A DNA stretch of 64,000 nt from the NCBI GenBank assembly GCA_947645355.1, contig CANSCI010000004.1:1-64000 (forward strand), written 5' to 3'. Of the stretch, positions 17,293-26,537 are shown in pieces. Under the pieces are notes generated by a model. It was not told the DNA's origin. It worked only from the letters and a program-made list of their open reading frames with translations, and did not search any database. Numbering within the stretch: position 1 is the first letter of the stretch; each line of letters opens with the position of its first letter. The translations under genes and the position numbers were made by a program. Source of the DNA: an uncultured Dorea sp. (GTDB taxonomy: Bacteria > Bacillota > Clostridia > Lachnospirales > Lachnospiraceae).

Positions 17293-19410
17293 TTAATATG
17301 GCCGCGGCATCCTCCGGACAAGCCTGATACCATTCAACTGCTGCTTTCTCTCAAGCACGATCATGATCCCTAAGAAACACAGGGCGATCATGGTATAGAA
17401 CCCTACCGGAGCGATATCACCGGTCCTTAAGGCATTGCCTCTTGTCTGATTAGATATCCCGGTGTTCGTAGTTCCAGCAGTTCCAGTAGTTCCTGCAGCA
17501 GTGCTCCCGGCAGCGGGATTGGTCCCTGTACCCGTCGTTCCGCCCGCAGCAGTTCTTGTGTTGGTATTTCCGGTATTTGTACTTCCGCCCGTGTTATTCC
17601 CGGTGTTTGTACTCCCGCCTGTATTAGTGTTTCCGGGGGGTGTATTATTGTTGTTATTGTTATTATCATCACCAGGTGTATTGTTATCATCGGTATCTGT
17701 TCTTTCAACATCCTGATATGCCAGAGCATATGTAGAAAAACGATCCGTCTCTATCGTTACCGTATTCTCGTTATCATCCATATCTTCCAGGGCCTTCGCT
17801 GTTCCGTCATGCACCCTGATGACCTTGAATTTTCTCACTTTAGTCGGATCCGTATTCTTGAGGTTATCCGGAACCTGGAACACAAGCTGGACACTGCCGT
17901 TCGGCATTTTCACAACCTGAATCTCGTCGGCTCCGATCTTCTTCAGCATACTGATGTCAAGGTACTTCCCTACTTTATACCCGTCAAGCCTGGCATCGAT
18001 CAGTTCTTTATCCTCATCACTTACACTGTCGTCTGCATTCTTCACAGTTACACGAATCGTAACAGCAGCGCCGTTCTCTGCCTTCTCCATCTCCTCCTCT
18101 GTCAGAGCCGCCTCACCCAGGGTCTCTGCAGAGGTAACGACATCTGTCCTTGGAACCTCACCTACGGTTCTCACCTCTTTGTCAATATCTGCGGAAGGTG
18201 TGATAACAGGGATCGCTTCTGTCCGCATCTCATAAGCACACACGCTGCAGCGGTATGTCATAACTCCTTCCTGTGTCTCTGTGGGCTGCTGGGTCACTGT
18301 CCCGCCATCCTCGGTATGAGCCGCCGAATCTGTCTTGATTCCGCATGCGGCACACTCACGCCAGTGTTCTTTATCGTCAGATTCCCAGTCGCTTCCGTAA
18401 TCATGGGCATCCTCTGCTGCCGAAGACTCTGTAATATAGCATGCATACCCCGGCCACTCTGTCTTATATGTATCGGCGCCGCCGGCTGGAACACGGATCC
18501 CCCTCTTCCCATCACGTATGAATTTACAATCATCGAAGGTTGTATTACCGATTCTCGGTGCTGTTCCTAACACATACACGTTCTCGAGATCAGTGCAATT
18601 CCGAAAGGCATCCGCAGGAATCTCTGTTATACTAGGGTGAACCACAACACTCTTCACTTTATCCGCATTGGACGCCACCCCATTTGTACTCCAGTCATTC
18701 ATCCCGTCCTGGCTCGAAATTGTCAAATTGCCGGTAGAATCAATCGACCAGTCCTGCCAGGAGGCATAGATCTTTGTCACACCTCTAATTTTTTGATTAA
18801 AATCAAAACTTTGATCACCGTCTTTCGCCGTAACCCATCCTTTAAATACATAACCGGATTTGTAAGGGTCCGGCTGCTTTTTCACCATTTGATCCCTCAA
18901 CAGATATTGAGAGCTCAAAAGGTTATCGCCATCTAAAAAATAACACCCATAACGTTGACTGCTTAAGTTCAGTATATGACTTTCCTGATTGAACTGCTGA
19001 TGTTCAATATTCTCATCACTACACTTATAAGTGAAGTTTTTTATATTCTGTGGTACCGTAAAAGTATATCTCAGCATCACATAACGACTGGACTCCAACG
19101 CACTATCATCGCAATGTTTATTCGTGCTGGTATATATTGTACCGGTATAACTGTCTGTCAGAGTCATATCATTCGCATCCATAAAAGCATTTGCCGCTTT
19201 TCTTGCATCTTCAGCATAATTTTTATCACATAGGAAATCATAACCTACAAGCATTTCTTTCGTATCCCCTGCCGCCCGCACACTAAGCGAATCAGCCCCT
19301 TCGGCAAGCCCCACAAGAAGCGCCGCCGAACACAGAGCGGCAGCGGCTTTCTTCAACCATTTTTCCTTCCTTCTCTTCAATTTCCTTTCTCTCAACCGGA
19401 TTCTTTTCAA
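17293..19410 (-). CDS. Cell-surface protein with InlB-like repeat and sortase-like C-terminus (paralogue 2)
   Basis: A 705-residue secreted protein collinear with the downstream paralogue: signal peptide (AAAALCSAALLVGLAEG), KSGYVFKGWVTAKDG (InlB-like), BspA-like FRNCTDLENVYVLGT, the HWRECAACG ... YRCSVCAYE His/Cys segment, beta region, Asn and Thr-Gly-Gly-Ser linker, then ALRTGD, a hydrophobic helix and basic RRMPRPY. It starts with TTG after GGGGGACTCAAA; the sister gene has GGGGGACTTATG at the same place, which supports both starts. The pair is a tandem duplication that has since diverged. An attachment or carbohydrate-binding role is plausible; no enzyme motif is seen. Confidence 0.78.
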   Translation of the reverse strand: MKRIRLRERKLKRRKEKWLKKAAAALCSAALLVGLAEGADSLSVRAAGDTKEMLVGYDFLCDKNYAEDARKAANAFMDANDMTLTDSYTGTIYTSTNKHCDDSALESSRYVMLRYTFTVPQNIKNFTYKCSDENIEHQQFNQESHILNLSSQRYGCYFLDGDNLLSSQYLLRDQMVKKQPDPYKSGYVFKGWVTAKDGDQSFDFNQKIRGVTKIYASWQDWSIDSTGNLTISSQDGMNDWSTNGVASNADKVKSVVVHPSITEIPADAFRNCTDLENVYVLGTAPRIGNTTFDDCKFIRDGKRGIRVPAGGADTYKTEWPGYACYITESSAAEDAHDYGSDWESDDKEHWRECAACGIKTDSAAHTEDGGTVTQQPTETQEGVMTYRCSVCAYEMRTEAIPVITPSADIDKEVRTVGEVPRTDVVTSAETLGEAALTEEEMEKAENGAAVTIRVTVKNADDSVSDEDKELIDARLDGYKVGKYLDISMLKKIGADEIQVVKMPNGSVQLVFQVPDNLKNTDPTKVRKFKVIRVHDGTAKALEDMDDNENTVTIETDRFSTYALAYQDVERTDTDDNNTPGDDNNNNNNNTPPGNTNTGGSTNTGNNTGGSTNTGNTNTRTAAGGTTGTGTNPAAGSTAAGTTGTAGTTNTGISNQTRGNALRTGDIAPVGFYTMIALCFLGIMIVLERKQQLNGIRLVRRMPRPY
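17560..17697. repeat. Low-complexity repeats encoding Asn and Gly-Ser-Thr-Asn-Thr-Gly linker
   Basis: Two repeat types lie side by side inside the surface protein gene. At 17560-17640 imperfect ~30-base units encode NTGGSTNTGNN-type repeats. At 17640-17697 GTT/ATT triplets encode Asn runs. Both form the linker before the sortase-like signal. The repeats differ in length from those of the sister gene. Confidence 0.7.
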
Positions 19411-19720
19411 TTTGAGTCCCCCATTCTTTGCAGTTCTCTTATATTTATTTCATAATCTTATAGCGGCCCGCGCCAAACATCAGAAGGAAGGCTGCCCGCA
19501 CCTGAATTGCTGCTGACATCCTGCCCCGCCAAAAGATTTTTTAAATATAAAACATCTCTCTTATGATTATCGTCATAAACCGCTGTCCACATAAGTATCT
19601 TTCCTTCTATGAATTACTTTATTATCCATAATTGACAGCTGGATTGCCAAAAGTAATTTCATAAAAAGAAATATCATATTTATTGTATCACGAATCCACA
19701 GGTTCAACAACCGCATCTTG
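19411..19720. other. Intergenic region upstream of the surface-protein pair
   Basis: A 310-base stretch with no convincing gene; the 66-residue ORF at 19573-19773 lacks a ribosome site and overlaps the terminator at its 5' end. It must hold the promoter for the two surface proteins and a ~100-base or longer leader. The part at 19460-19540 is GC-richer than the rest and could fold, but I recognise no riboswitch class in it. Confidence 0.4.
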
Positions 19721-19764
19721 CAAAAAAGCTGCCGGTACTCCTTAACACCAGAAGTACCGGCAGT
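19721..19764 (-). terminator. Terminator of the amidohydrolase/GATase-like unit
   Basis: A perfect 11-pair stem (CTGCCGGTACT / AGTACCGGCAG) followed on the minus strand by CTTTTTTG. It sits 22 bases after the GATase-like stop codon and closes the long minus-strand transporter operon. Confidence 0.9.
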
Positions 19765-19785
19765 TTTAACCACATTTACACTTCT

Positions 19786-20544
19786 TTAGTTCTCTTTTGC
19801 CAGCCATCGGAACATCTGATCCCACAGTGTCCCATAATGCTCCCACTCATACATCTGGGGCGGCGCCCAGTGGGGGGCGCAGTCAGTCGTGTAGGCAATG
19901 GTACGCCCTTCTCCGTACTGCCCCAGGGCAATAATCGGATCCCCGTTGTATTCCATAATGACCTCACTGTCTTCTTTGGCCTCCGTCTTATTGTAACCGA
20001 GAATATACGGCCACTCCTCCGGGAGCCCGGCAAGGATCGGATGTGAGTTTCCTTTCGTACAAAGGTCCGCCCCCTGGGGCACCTCTACCCGGTCGTCATT
20101 ACCCTGAAGCCTTACCGGCAGGAGCTCCTCGATCACGGTATCCTTGTATTTTGCCTTTCCTTCGATACCGGAAAATGACATGTAACCGCCGATCATAAGA
20201 AATCCTCCGCCCTCTTTTACAAACTGTGCAATCTGGTCAAGCTTATTCGCCGTCCGCTTACAGAAGCGGGACGTATCCGGGTGCAGAAGCAGCGTACTCG
20301 CGCCCACGTCACTGAGCACTATGATATCATAACTCTTCAGTTCTTCTATCGTCCCCGGGAAATCCAGATGCACCCTGTGGCTTGGAATGTGACATACTGC
20401 ATGCCCGCAGCCTTCAAATAAATCCTTCATAATCAGGGCAAACTCATTGTATCGCGTACCGCTGAAATGATCTGTGCCCTTGTACTCTGTGGTGTGTACC
20501 ATACATGACTCACCGATAAATAAAATGTTTAATTTCCTGTGCAT
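19786..20544 (-). CDS. GATase1-like protein (class I glutamine amidotransferase fold)
   Basis: A 252-residue cytoplasmic protein of the glutamine-amidotransferase-like/ThuA-like flavodoxin fold. Visible are LNILFIGESCMVHTTEYKG at the start, YDIIVLSDVGAST, VKEGGGFLMIGGYMSFSG (the nucleophile-elbow region) and ALGQYGEGRTIAYTTDCAPHW. The classical GATase nucleophile Cys is not present in the G-x-G loop (GGYMS), so hydrolysis of glutamine is unlikely. It overlaps the end of the amidohydrolase gene by 16 bases, so the two are translationally coupled and probably work in one pathway. The exact role is unknown. Confidence 0.65.
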   Translation of the reverse strand: MHRKLNILFIGESCMVHTTEYKGTDHFSGTRYNEFALIMKDLFEGCGHAVCHIPSHRVHLDFPGTIEELKSYDIIVLSDVGASTLLLHPDTSRFCKRTANKLDQIAQFVKEGGGFLMIGGYMSFSGIEGKAKYKDTVIEELLPVRLQGNDDRVEVPQGADLCTKGNSHPILAGLPEEWPYILGYNKTEAKEDSEVIMEYNGDPIIALGQYGEGRTIAYTTDCAPHWAPPQMYEWEHYGTLWDQMFRWLAKEN

Positions 20545-21779
20545 AGATCCTCCCGAATAACCTCGCCTTGTTTCATCACAAAAGCAGCCTTTTCTAAATG
20601 GTCAATCCTCTCAAGAGGATTTCCCGGCAAACTGATTATATCCGCATATTTCCCCGGCTCCACGGTACCGGTCTCGTCCAGAATGCCGCAGCAATCCGCA
20701 CCGTTCCTTGTACATGCCAGAACAGCCTCCATGGGGGACGCGCCGATCTCTTCCACGAAATACTTCGCCTCCAGCCAGAGACCGCCGTGATTCAGGTCTG
20801 TCGCCAGGGCAAATTTTACGCCGTCCCTCAGCGCTTTTCCCATCACACGTTTTGTATTCTCTCTTGCCCGGTACACCTTCTCATGCCACCAGTCAGGCAG
20901 TTCTTCCCACACCCAGGACTTGTTATGTGGACTTTCAAACCCTTTCACCGGATCAAAGAACAGATGAAGGTTCGGGTCACTGATGTACGTACCGTGTTCC
21001 AGAAAATACGGGATATCCTCTTCCTCAATAAGGTTTGCATGCTCCATAGAATCAATGCCGGCCTCGATGCCCCATCGGATTGCCTTTCCGCCGATACAGT
21101 GGGCCGCCACCTTTTTCCCGGCGCGGTGTGCCTCCTGGGCCGCAACTGCCATCTCTTCCTTCGTATACGCCGCGATCTTTGTCAAGTCCCCTTTCAGATA
21201 GTCTAAGAAGGTATCTCCGTTAGAAATATTAGACGTAAAAAGCTTGATCACGTCTGCGCCATGGTAAATAGCCTGGCGCACCCGCTTCCTGACCTCGTCC
21301 ACTCCGTCTGCCCCCTGGCACTGCGCGATCTCCGGCGCGGTCCCGTGGGAAGGCCTGACCGGAAGGCAGCACACCAAAAGCCTTGGACCTGTAAGCTCCC
21401 CTGCTTCGATAGCATCCCTTAAGATCTTGTCCACAAACCCGCCTCCGTCTCCCAAAAGCCGCACGGTCGTAACTCCGCACTCCAGGTCATTGCGAAGAGA
21501 AACATACCCGCGCAGAGCCCTTAACGGATCCGGCTTTAAATGCTGCTCACTGACGGACTCCGCCCGCTTTGAATCCTCCCCCGCATGGCTGTGGGAATCA
21601 ATGAGTCCGGGCATCAGGACGTCTCTGCCCCGGTCAATGACAACGGCTCCCTCTGGAATCTTGACTGTATCTATTGTCCCAACCTTAGATATCCTCCTGC
21701 CTTCTATTGCGATCACAGGATCTTTTACCGGCTCCCGCCCTGTTCCGTCAATCAAAAGTGCAGCTTTTATATATTTCAT
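20529..21779 (-). CDS. Amidohydrolase family protein (imidazolonepropionase-like)
   Basis: A 416-residue metal-dependent hydrolase. The HSHAG motif after VLMPGLIDS supplies the first metal ligands. Later ligands appear in VAAHCIGGKAI and DSMEHANLI, and a late Asp in LATDLNHGG. The C-terminus TVEPGKYADIISLPGNPL is typical of the imidazolonepropionase-like/prolidase-like amidohydrolase group. I start at the ATG at 21779 with AAGGAG 8 bases upstream, not at the upstream GTG. Members cleave cyclic amides, dipeptides or purine derivatives. Being downstream of a BMP-type transporter, it may act on the imported compound. Confidence 0.8.
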   Translation of the reverse strand: MKYIKAALLIDGTGREPVKDPVIAIEGRRISKVGTIDTVKIPEGAVVIDRGRDVLMPGLIDSHSHAGEDSKRAESVSEQHLKPDPLRALRGYVSLRNDLECGVTTVRLLGDGGGFVDKILRDAIEAGELTGPRLLVCCLPVRPSHGTAPEIAQCQGADGVDEVRKRVRQAIYHGADVIKLFTSNISNGDTFLDYLKGDLTKIAAYTKEEMAVAAQEAHRAGKKVAAHCIGGKAIRWGIEAGIDSMEHANLIEEEDIPYFLEHGTYISDPNLHLFFDPVKGFESPHNKSWVWEELPDWWHEKVYRARENTKRVMGKALRDGVKFALATDLNHGGLWLEAKYFVEEIGASPMEAVLACTRNGADCCGILDETGTVEPGKYADIISLPGNPLERIDHLEKAAFVMKQGEVIREDLCTGN

Positions 21780-21796
21780 ACTAACCACTCCTTATC

Positions 21797-22690
21797 TTAT
21801 ATTTTTTTATGCTTATACATCTCCGGCAGCAGCATAAGGATCGTCAATATATACGGGATCATGTCCACAAACTGGGTCGGCATGCCAAGCCCCTGCAACT
21901 GGATCGCAACCGCATTTGCAATCCCGAACACAATGCTTGCCAGAGCCGCCAGGGGAATATATGCCCCGCTGAAGCCCACAGCCGCCACTGCTATAAACCC
22001 TCTCCCCGCCGTCATATTTTCGGTAAACATGGTCAATCCTCCGATGGAGAGATACGCCCCCGCCAAACCGCAGCACACACCCACCAGCATTTCCACCAGA
22101 TAAGCATATTTTAAAGCACTCAGGCCATTGGTGGATATCGCGTCCTTATTTTCCCCCAGGGCCCGCATCTTATATCCTGGCGCCGTTTTGTACAACAGCA
22201 GATACAGGACAATGACAGAAGCCCACCCCAGGTACACTAAGATGTTATGCCCGCTCAGGCACCGAAGTACCGGAATCTGCCCCACCACCGGAATGTCGAT
22301 TGCCTTTAGTGATGGAATGGACGGATCGTAGAAAGATCCCTTCCCGCCGAATACCGGTTCCAGAAGCCACCCTGTGATCGCAATGGCAAACATATTAAAG
22401 CCAAAACCCAGGATCACCTCATGGGCTTTAAACTGGAGCAAAAACAGTCCGTACAGCATAGACGCCGCCAAAGAGGCTGCAACAGCCAGAAGCACGCCTG
22501 CCAGCGGGCTTTTGAAAAAGTAGCTTCCCACTACCCCGAAAAATGCCCCGATCAGCATAAATCCTTCCAGCGCAATATTAAAATTCCCCGCCTTGCTGCA
22601 TATAGAACCCCCGAGGGCACAGAAAAGCAGCGGAGTAGCCAGACCAAGGCCTGTAATCAATGTATGTTCACTAAAAATGATATCCAGCAT
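21797..22690 (-). CDS. ABC transporter permease, BMP/nucleoside type (NupQ-like)
   Basis: A 297-residue inner-membrane permease of the BPD_transp_2 family with about eight helices. The GGSICSKAGNFNIALEGFMLIGAFFG segment and the late SGAYIPLAALASIVFG are family signatures of the second permease in nucleoside (guanosine/riboside) ABC transporters. It follows the other permease by three bases and is the last subunit gene of the transporter. Substrate is inferred from family and neighbours. Confidence 0.87.
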   Translation of the reverse strand: MLDIIFSEHTLITGLGLATPLLFCALGGSICSKAGNFNIALEGFMLIGAFFGVVGSYFFKSPLAGVLLAVAASLAASMLYGLFLLQFKAHEVILGFGFNMFAIAITGWLLEPVFGGKGSFYDPSIPSLKAIDIPVVGQIPVLRCLSGHNILVYLGWASVIVLYLLLYKTAPGYKMRALGENKDAISTNGLSALKYAYLVEMLVGVCCGLAGAYLSIGGLTMFTENMTAGRGFIAVAAVGFSGAYIPLAALASIVFGIANAVAIQLQGLGMPTQFVDMIPYILTILMLLPEMYKHKKI

Positions 22691-22693
22691 CCT

Positions 22694-23752
22694 TTAATCC
22701 CCCTCCCGCATTTTCTTTTTTATTTTCAATACTTCATACAGTCCTTCGGCTGTAATACAGATCACCACGACCGATATGAGGATACGGACGGTATCCAGGG
22801 ACACATTCGTATTTCTGGACATTGCCCTGGCTCCGTTCTGGACCGCCCCCATGAATACCCCGGCTGCAGGGACACCAAAGGGACTGAGCCTTCCCATCAG
22901 GGACACCAGGATTCCATTTGCGCCCATATCGAGGCCGAAACCATGTACATACCTGTAATGGACACCCAGGATCTCCATGGCACCTGTCAATGCCCCAAGG
23001 ATCCCGCTGAACAGCAGGGAATAATACTGCATCCTCTTTACATTTACGCCTCCGTATTCTGCGAATTTCGGCGCCATCCCGAGCATCTTCTGCTCATATC
23101 CCATCTTCGTGCGGTTTGCAAACAAGTAATACAATACGCACAGGCCAATGGCGATCAGAAAACTTGTATTCAGCTGGTACGGCGGCACAAGCTGCGACAG
23201 CTTCGCACTCTCCATGATCTCCGGCGTACGCACCTGCTGGACAGCGCTTGTGATATCCTCCTCCTTCTGGAATACCTCCGACGCAAGGAACTGGCACAGA
23301 AGCACTGCAATATAACTCATCATCCACGTCATAATGACTTCGTTTACTCCATGGTACGCCTTCAGCCTTGACGGCAGATACATCCAGACAGCACCAACAA
23401 GCATAGCGGCCAACAGGCACAGCCCGATATGCAGGACGGACGGAAGACCTTTCGTGTAAGCGCCCACAATGCCCGCCGCCAGGCCGCCAAGATAAATACA
23501 CCCCTCAAGTCCCATATTGAACATCCCCGCGCGGATCGCCACCGCGGACGCAAGGCCGGCCATAATATAAGGAACAGACCAGCGCAGTGTCGTTAAGATA
23601 TTCAGTTTCCCCACGAAGGCGCCCTGCAGCATTGCTGCATATGCCTCCATCGGATTCTCGCCTGCACACAGAATGAAAATACTGCTGACGATGAGCCCGA
23701 TTGCGAGGGCGATCACTAATCTCAAAATAGATTGTATCATTTCCTTTTTCAT
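22694..23752 (-). CDS. ABC transporter permease, BMP/nucleoside type (NupP-like)
   Basis: A 352-residue permease partner of the NupQ-like protein. AIRAGMFNMGLEGCIYLGGLAAG is the BPD_transp_2 signature; MTWMMSYIAVLL and LDMGANGILVSLMGRLSPFG follow. The start overlaps the ATPase stop in an ATGA arrangement, indicating coupled translation and a fixed subunit ratio. Confidence 0.87.
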   Translation of the reverse strand: MKKEMIQSILRLVIALAIGLIVSSIFILCAGENPMEAYAAMLQGAFVGKLNILTTLRWSVPYIMAGLASAVAIRAGMFNMGLEGCIYLGGLAAGIVGAYTKGLPSVLHIGLCLLAAMLVGAVWMYLPSRLKAYHGVNEVIMTWMMSYIAVLLCQFLASEVFQKEEDITSAVQQVRTPEIMESAKLSQLVPPYQLNTSFLIAIGLCVLYYLFANRTKMGYEQKMLGMAPKFAEYGGVNVKRMQYYSLLFSGILGALTGAMEILGVHYRYVHGFGLDMGANGILVSLMGRLSPFGVPAAGVFMGAVQNGARAMSRNTNVSLDTVRILISVVVICITAEGLYEVLKIKKKMREGD

Positions 23753-25314
23753 TCTCTGTCACCTCGATCTGCCTTCCCGACACCGGCCATATACAGGCCG
23801 ATCTTCTTCTCTACATCCGGTTCCTCCGGATCCACCTCTCCAATGATCCTTCCGGCATTCATCACAAGGATCCTGCTGCTTAAGGAAAGCACCTCATCAA
23901 GGTCTGTGGAAACGAGGAGTACCCCGTACCCGCGCCCTGCTTTTTGAAGCAGCTGATTGTGGATAAATTCAATCGAGCCGATATCCACACCCCTGGTAGG
24001 TTCTTCTGCGATGATCAGATCCTCCGCCAGGCTGAGCTCTCTGGCAAGGATACACTTCTGCACATTTCCCCCGGAAAGATTCATGATCGGCGTCGTGACA
24101 GAGCTTGTCTTGATGTTGAATTCCTGGACCAGCTCCCGGATCCACGCCCGCAGTTTCTTAAGCCTAAGGAACATGCCGGAGGAATACTCCTCCTTCCGGT
24201 GAAATCCCATGACCATATTGTCGTAGATATCTGACTGGGAGCTGACGCCTCTGATATAGCGTTCGCCGGTAATGTGGGCAATTCCTATGCTGCGCATAGT
24301 CCCCGGAGACAGCTTGTGTATCTCCTCACCTCTGTAAAGGACCCTTCCCTGCTTAAGCCTCCGAAAAAGTCCGGCAGCCACCTCCACAATCAATTCCTGT
24401 CCGTTTCCTCCGATGCCTGCGATGCCGATGATTTCACCCTCTTTCACATCAAGAGTAACATCCTTAAGGCTCATCCCGGATATATTTTCCTCCGTGGATA
24501 TATGTTCCATTCTAAGCACCGACTTCCTGTCTTTTTCCGGTCCTCCCGTGTTTTTCATCTTTCTCACGGTTACATCGATCTTCTTCCCGATCATCTTCCC
24601 GGCAAGTTCTTCCATGGATGTCCCGCTGATCTTTACAGCGTCAATGACTTTTCCCTTGCGCATAATGGTAGCACGGTCTGCTGCCGCCATAACTTCTTTC
24701 AGCTTGTGGGTAATAAATATAATGGATTTTCCCGCCTTCTTAAGAGCGTCAAATGCCTTAAAAAGCTCCGCCGACTCCTGCGGTGTAAGCACCGCCGTAG
24801 GCTCGTCAAAGATCAGGATCTTTGCCCCATGGAACAATATTTTCAATATCTCCACCCGCTGCTGCATACTGAGCGTGCACTCGCGGATCTTTTTCTTTGG
24901 ATCCACATACAGCCCGTACGTCTCCGACAACTCAGAAGCTATTTTTTCCGCTTCCTTGAGATCTACAAAAATCCCCTTTTTCGGTTCATAGGTGAATACC
25001 AGGTTCTCCGCCACACTGAAAGACGGAACCAGCATAAAATGCTGGTGAACCATCCCGATCCCATGTGCGATGGCATCTCTTGGGTTTTTGAAGGCAACTC
25101 TTTCCCCTTCCAGAGTGATGGTTCCCTCATCCGGCAGAAGCATCCCATACAGAATATTCATCAGGGTACTCTTGCCCGTTCCATTTTCACCTACCAGCGC
25201 ATGCACTTCTCCTTGTCTCAGTTCAAAAGAAACATCATCGTTTGCCACTACAGGTTTTTCTGGATGCGGAAATACTTTTGTGATATGATTTAATTGTAGT
25301 ACGATATTTTCCAT
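23749..25314 (-). CDS. ABC transporter ATP-binding protein, duplicated domains (NupO-like)
   Basis: A 521-residue protein with two ABC domains in one chain. The first has Walker A GENGTGKST (~residue 42), a CTLSMQQRVEI signature and ILIFDEPTAVLT. The second has a degenerate Walker A (GIGGNGQEL near 297), NLSGGNVQKCILAREL and LIIAEEPTRGVD. This duplicated RbsA-like layout is standard for BMP-family nucleoside and sugar importers. The LSGGQ of domain 1 is changed to LSMQQ, a common variant in this group. It energises the two downstream permeases. Confidence 0.9.
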   Translation of the reverse strand: MENIVLQLNHITKVFPHPEKPVVANDDVSFELRQGEVHALVGENGTGKSTLMNILYGMLLPDEGTITLEGERVAFKNPRDAIAHGIGMVHQHFMLVPSFSVAENLVFTYEPKKGIFVDLKEAEKIASELSETYGLYVDPKKKIRECTLSMQQRVEILKILFHGAKILIFDEPTAVLTPQESAELFKAFDALKKAGKSIIFITHKLKEVMAAADRATIMRKGKVIDAVKISGTSMEELAGKMIGKKIDVTVRKMKNTGGPEKDRKSVLRMEHISTEENISGMSLKDVTLDVKEGEIIGIAGIGGNGQELIVEVAAGLFRRLKQGRVLYRGEEIHKLSPGTMRSIGIAHITGERYIRGVSSQSDIYDNMVMGFHRKEEYSSGMFLRLKKLRAWIRELVQEFNIKTSSVTTPIMNLSGGNVQKCILARELSLAEDLIIAEEPTRGVDIGSIEFIHNQLLQKAGRGYGVLLVSTDLDEVLSLSSRILVMNAGRIIGEVDPEEPDVEKKIGLYMAGVGKADRGDRE

Positions 25315-25328
25315 ATTTTCACCACGCT

Positions 25329-25404
25329 AATATAAGGGAAACCTTATATTATATACATTAATACCTTATCGGGCGTTGAGAAAGCCTGGCCGCTTTCTCA
25401 ACGC
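25329..25404 (-). promoter_or_regulatory. Twin hairpins between the binding-protein and ATPase genes
   Basis: Two perfect inverted repeats lie in the 99-base gap. The upstream one on the transcript is GCGTTGAGAAAGC with a 6-base loop (25373-25404). The next is AATATAAGG with a GAAA tetraloop (25329-25350). Neither has a T-run. Such structures usually protect the 3' end of the binding-protein message and let it accumulate over the downstream subunits. Confidence 0.65.
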
Positions 25405-25413
25405 AATCTGCCG

Positions 25414-26445
25414 TTACTTTGTTTCTGTCGTTTTCGGAATCTCAATTTCTCCTGCAGCGATCTTCTCTTCGATCTCCTTTAATTGCTCCCGTACATCCTC
25501 TGGTACGATCTTTTCATTGATAGCGGCTACCGGGGATCCTTCCTGGAGTCCATAGTATACCTGTTCATTTGAGAATTCTCCTTCAAATGCCTTTGAGATC
25601 GAGTCATAGGTTGCAAATCCATGGTCAAGAAGGCAGGATGCAATAATATTGTCCGGCGCCAGATCTGACTGGTCTACATCCACACCGATGGCATATTTCC
25701 CGGCTTCCTTCGCAGCGTCGAATACGCCCAGGCCCGTCTGGTTAGCTGACTGGAAGATCACGTCCACACCCCTGGAATACAGGCTTGCGGCAAGCTCCTT
25801 GCCTTTGAGCGGATCATCAAAGGTATTTGCCCAGGATACGACAAGTTCACAGTCCGGGTTCACATACTTGATCCCTGCCTCATACCCTGCAAGGAAGGTT
25901 ATGATCCCGGGGTTGATGCCGCCGCCTAAAAATGCCACCTGATCTGTCTCTGTCATCATGGCTGCCGTTGCGCCGCAGATAAACGCACCCTGCTCCGGGC
26001 GGAAGAACAGCGGCTTCAGATTCTCAAGTTCATCCCCTTTTGGAAGATCGATCCACAGCCCGATATACTTCGTATCCGGGTACATAGGCGCCAGTTCCTT
26101 TGCGGCCTCCAGGAAATTATCATAGATAAAGTAGACCACATCATACCCTTCCTCACTGACTGCCTGCATCTGCTCCTTGTACTCTGCAATCTCCACACAT
26201 TCCACGATCTTACAGTTGATGCCGAGTTCGTCCTTTAACCGGTCGATTCCTTCCAGTGTATTCAGATCCGCCGGCGTCGTCATCTTTCTCATGGTGAGAA
26301 CTGCGACCTTATAATCCTCGGCGCTTTTAGAAGCCTCTTTTTCTTCACCCTGCTTTTCTTCCTTTCCCCCGCAGCCTGCTGCGAGCAAAGCAATCAGCAG
26401 AACTGAAACCAACATTGCAACCACTCTTTTTGTCCTTTTGTTCAT
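25414..26445 (-). CDS. BMP family substrate-binding lipoprotein
   Basis: A 343-residue lipoprotein. The signal peptide ends in the lipobox LLAAGC (Cys25), so it is tethered outside the membrane. The BMP/Med fold is recognised by YKVAVLTMRKMTTPADLN, GYDVVYFIYDNFLEAAKELAPMYP, FICGATAAMMTETDQVAFLGG and YAIGVDVDQSDLAPDNIIAS. BmpA-type proteins bind nucleosides, and relatives bind other small heterocycles or autoinducers. It is the first gene of the transporter operon, under a LacI-family gene and followed by ATPase and permeases. Confidence 0.87.
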   Translation of the reverse strand: MNKRTKRVVAMLVSVLLIALLAAGCGGKEEKQGEEKEASKSAEDYKVAVLTMRKMTTPADLNTLEGIDRLKDELGINCKIVECVEIAEYKEQMQAVSEEGYDVVYFIYDNFLEAAKELAPMYPDTKYIGLWIDLPKGDELENLKPLFFRPEQGAFICGATAAMMTETDQVAFLGGGINPGIITFLAGYEAGIKYVNPDCELVVSWANTFDDPLKGKELAASLYSRGVDVIFQSANQTGLGVFDAAKEAGKYAIGVDVDQSDLAPDNIIASCLLDHGFATYDSISKAFEGEFSNEQVYYGLQEGSPVAAINEKIVPEDVREQLKEIEEKIAAGEIEIPKTTETK

Positions 26446-26537
26446 ACGCTTTTCTCCTTTTTTGTTTTATTTCTAACGGCCTCGAGGTTTCCGTCAGTTT
26501 CACTGATACTATCATTCTCTCCCTGAATCCGGGAAAT

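Noticed and set aside
19440-19560. Cyclic di-GMP or other riboswitch in the long leader of the surface-protein genes
   Set aside because: I could not find the conserved core of any class; the GC-rich part does not give a clear paired fold by eye.
19573-19773. 66-residue ORF on the minus strand before the surface-protein genes
   Set aside because: No ribosome site, its start overlaps the perfect terminator of the GATase-like gene, and the codon composition is not protein-like.
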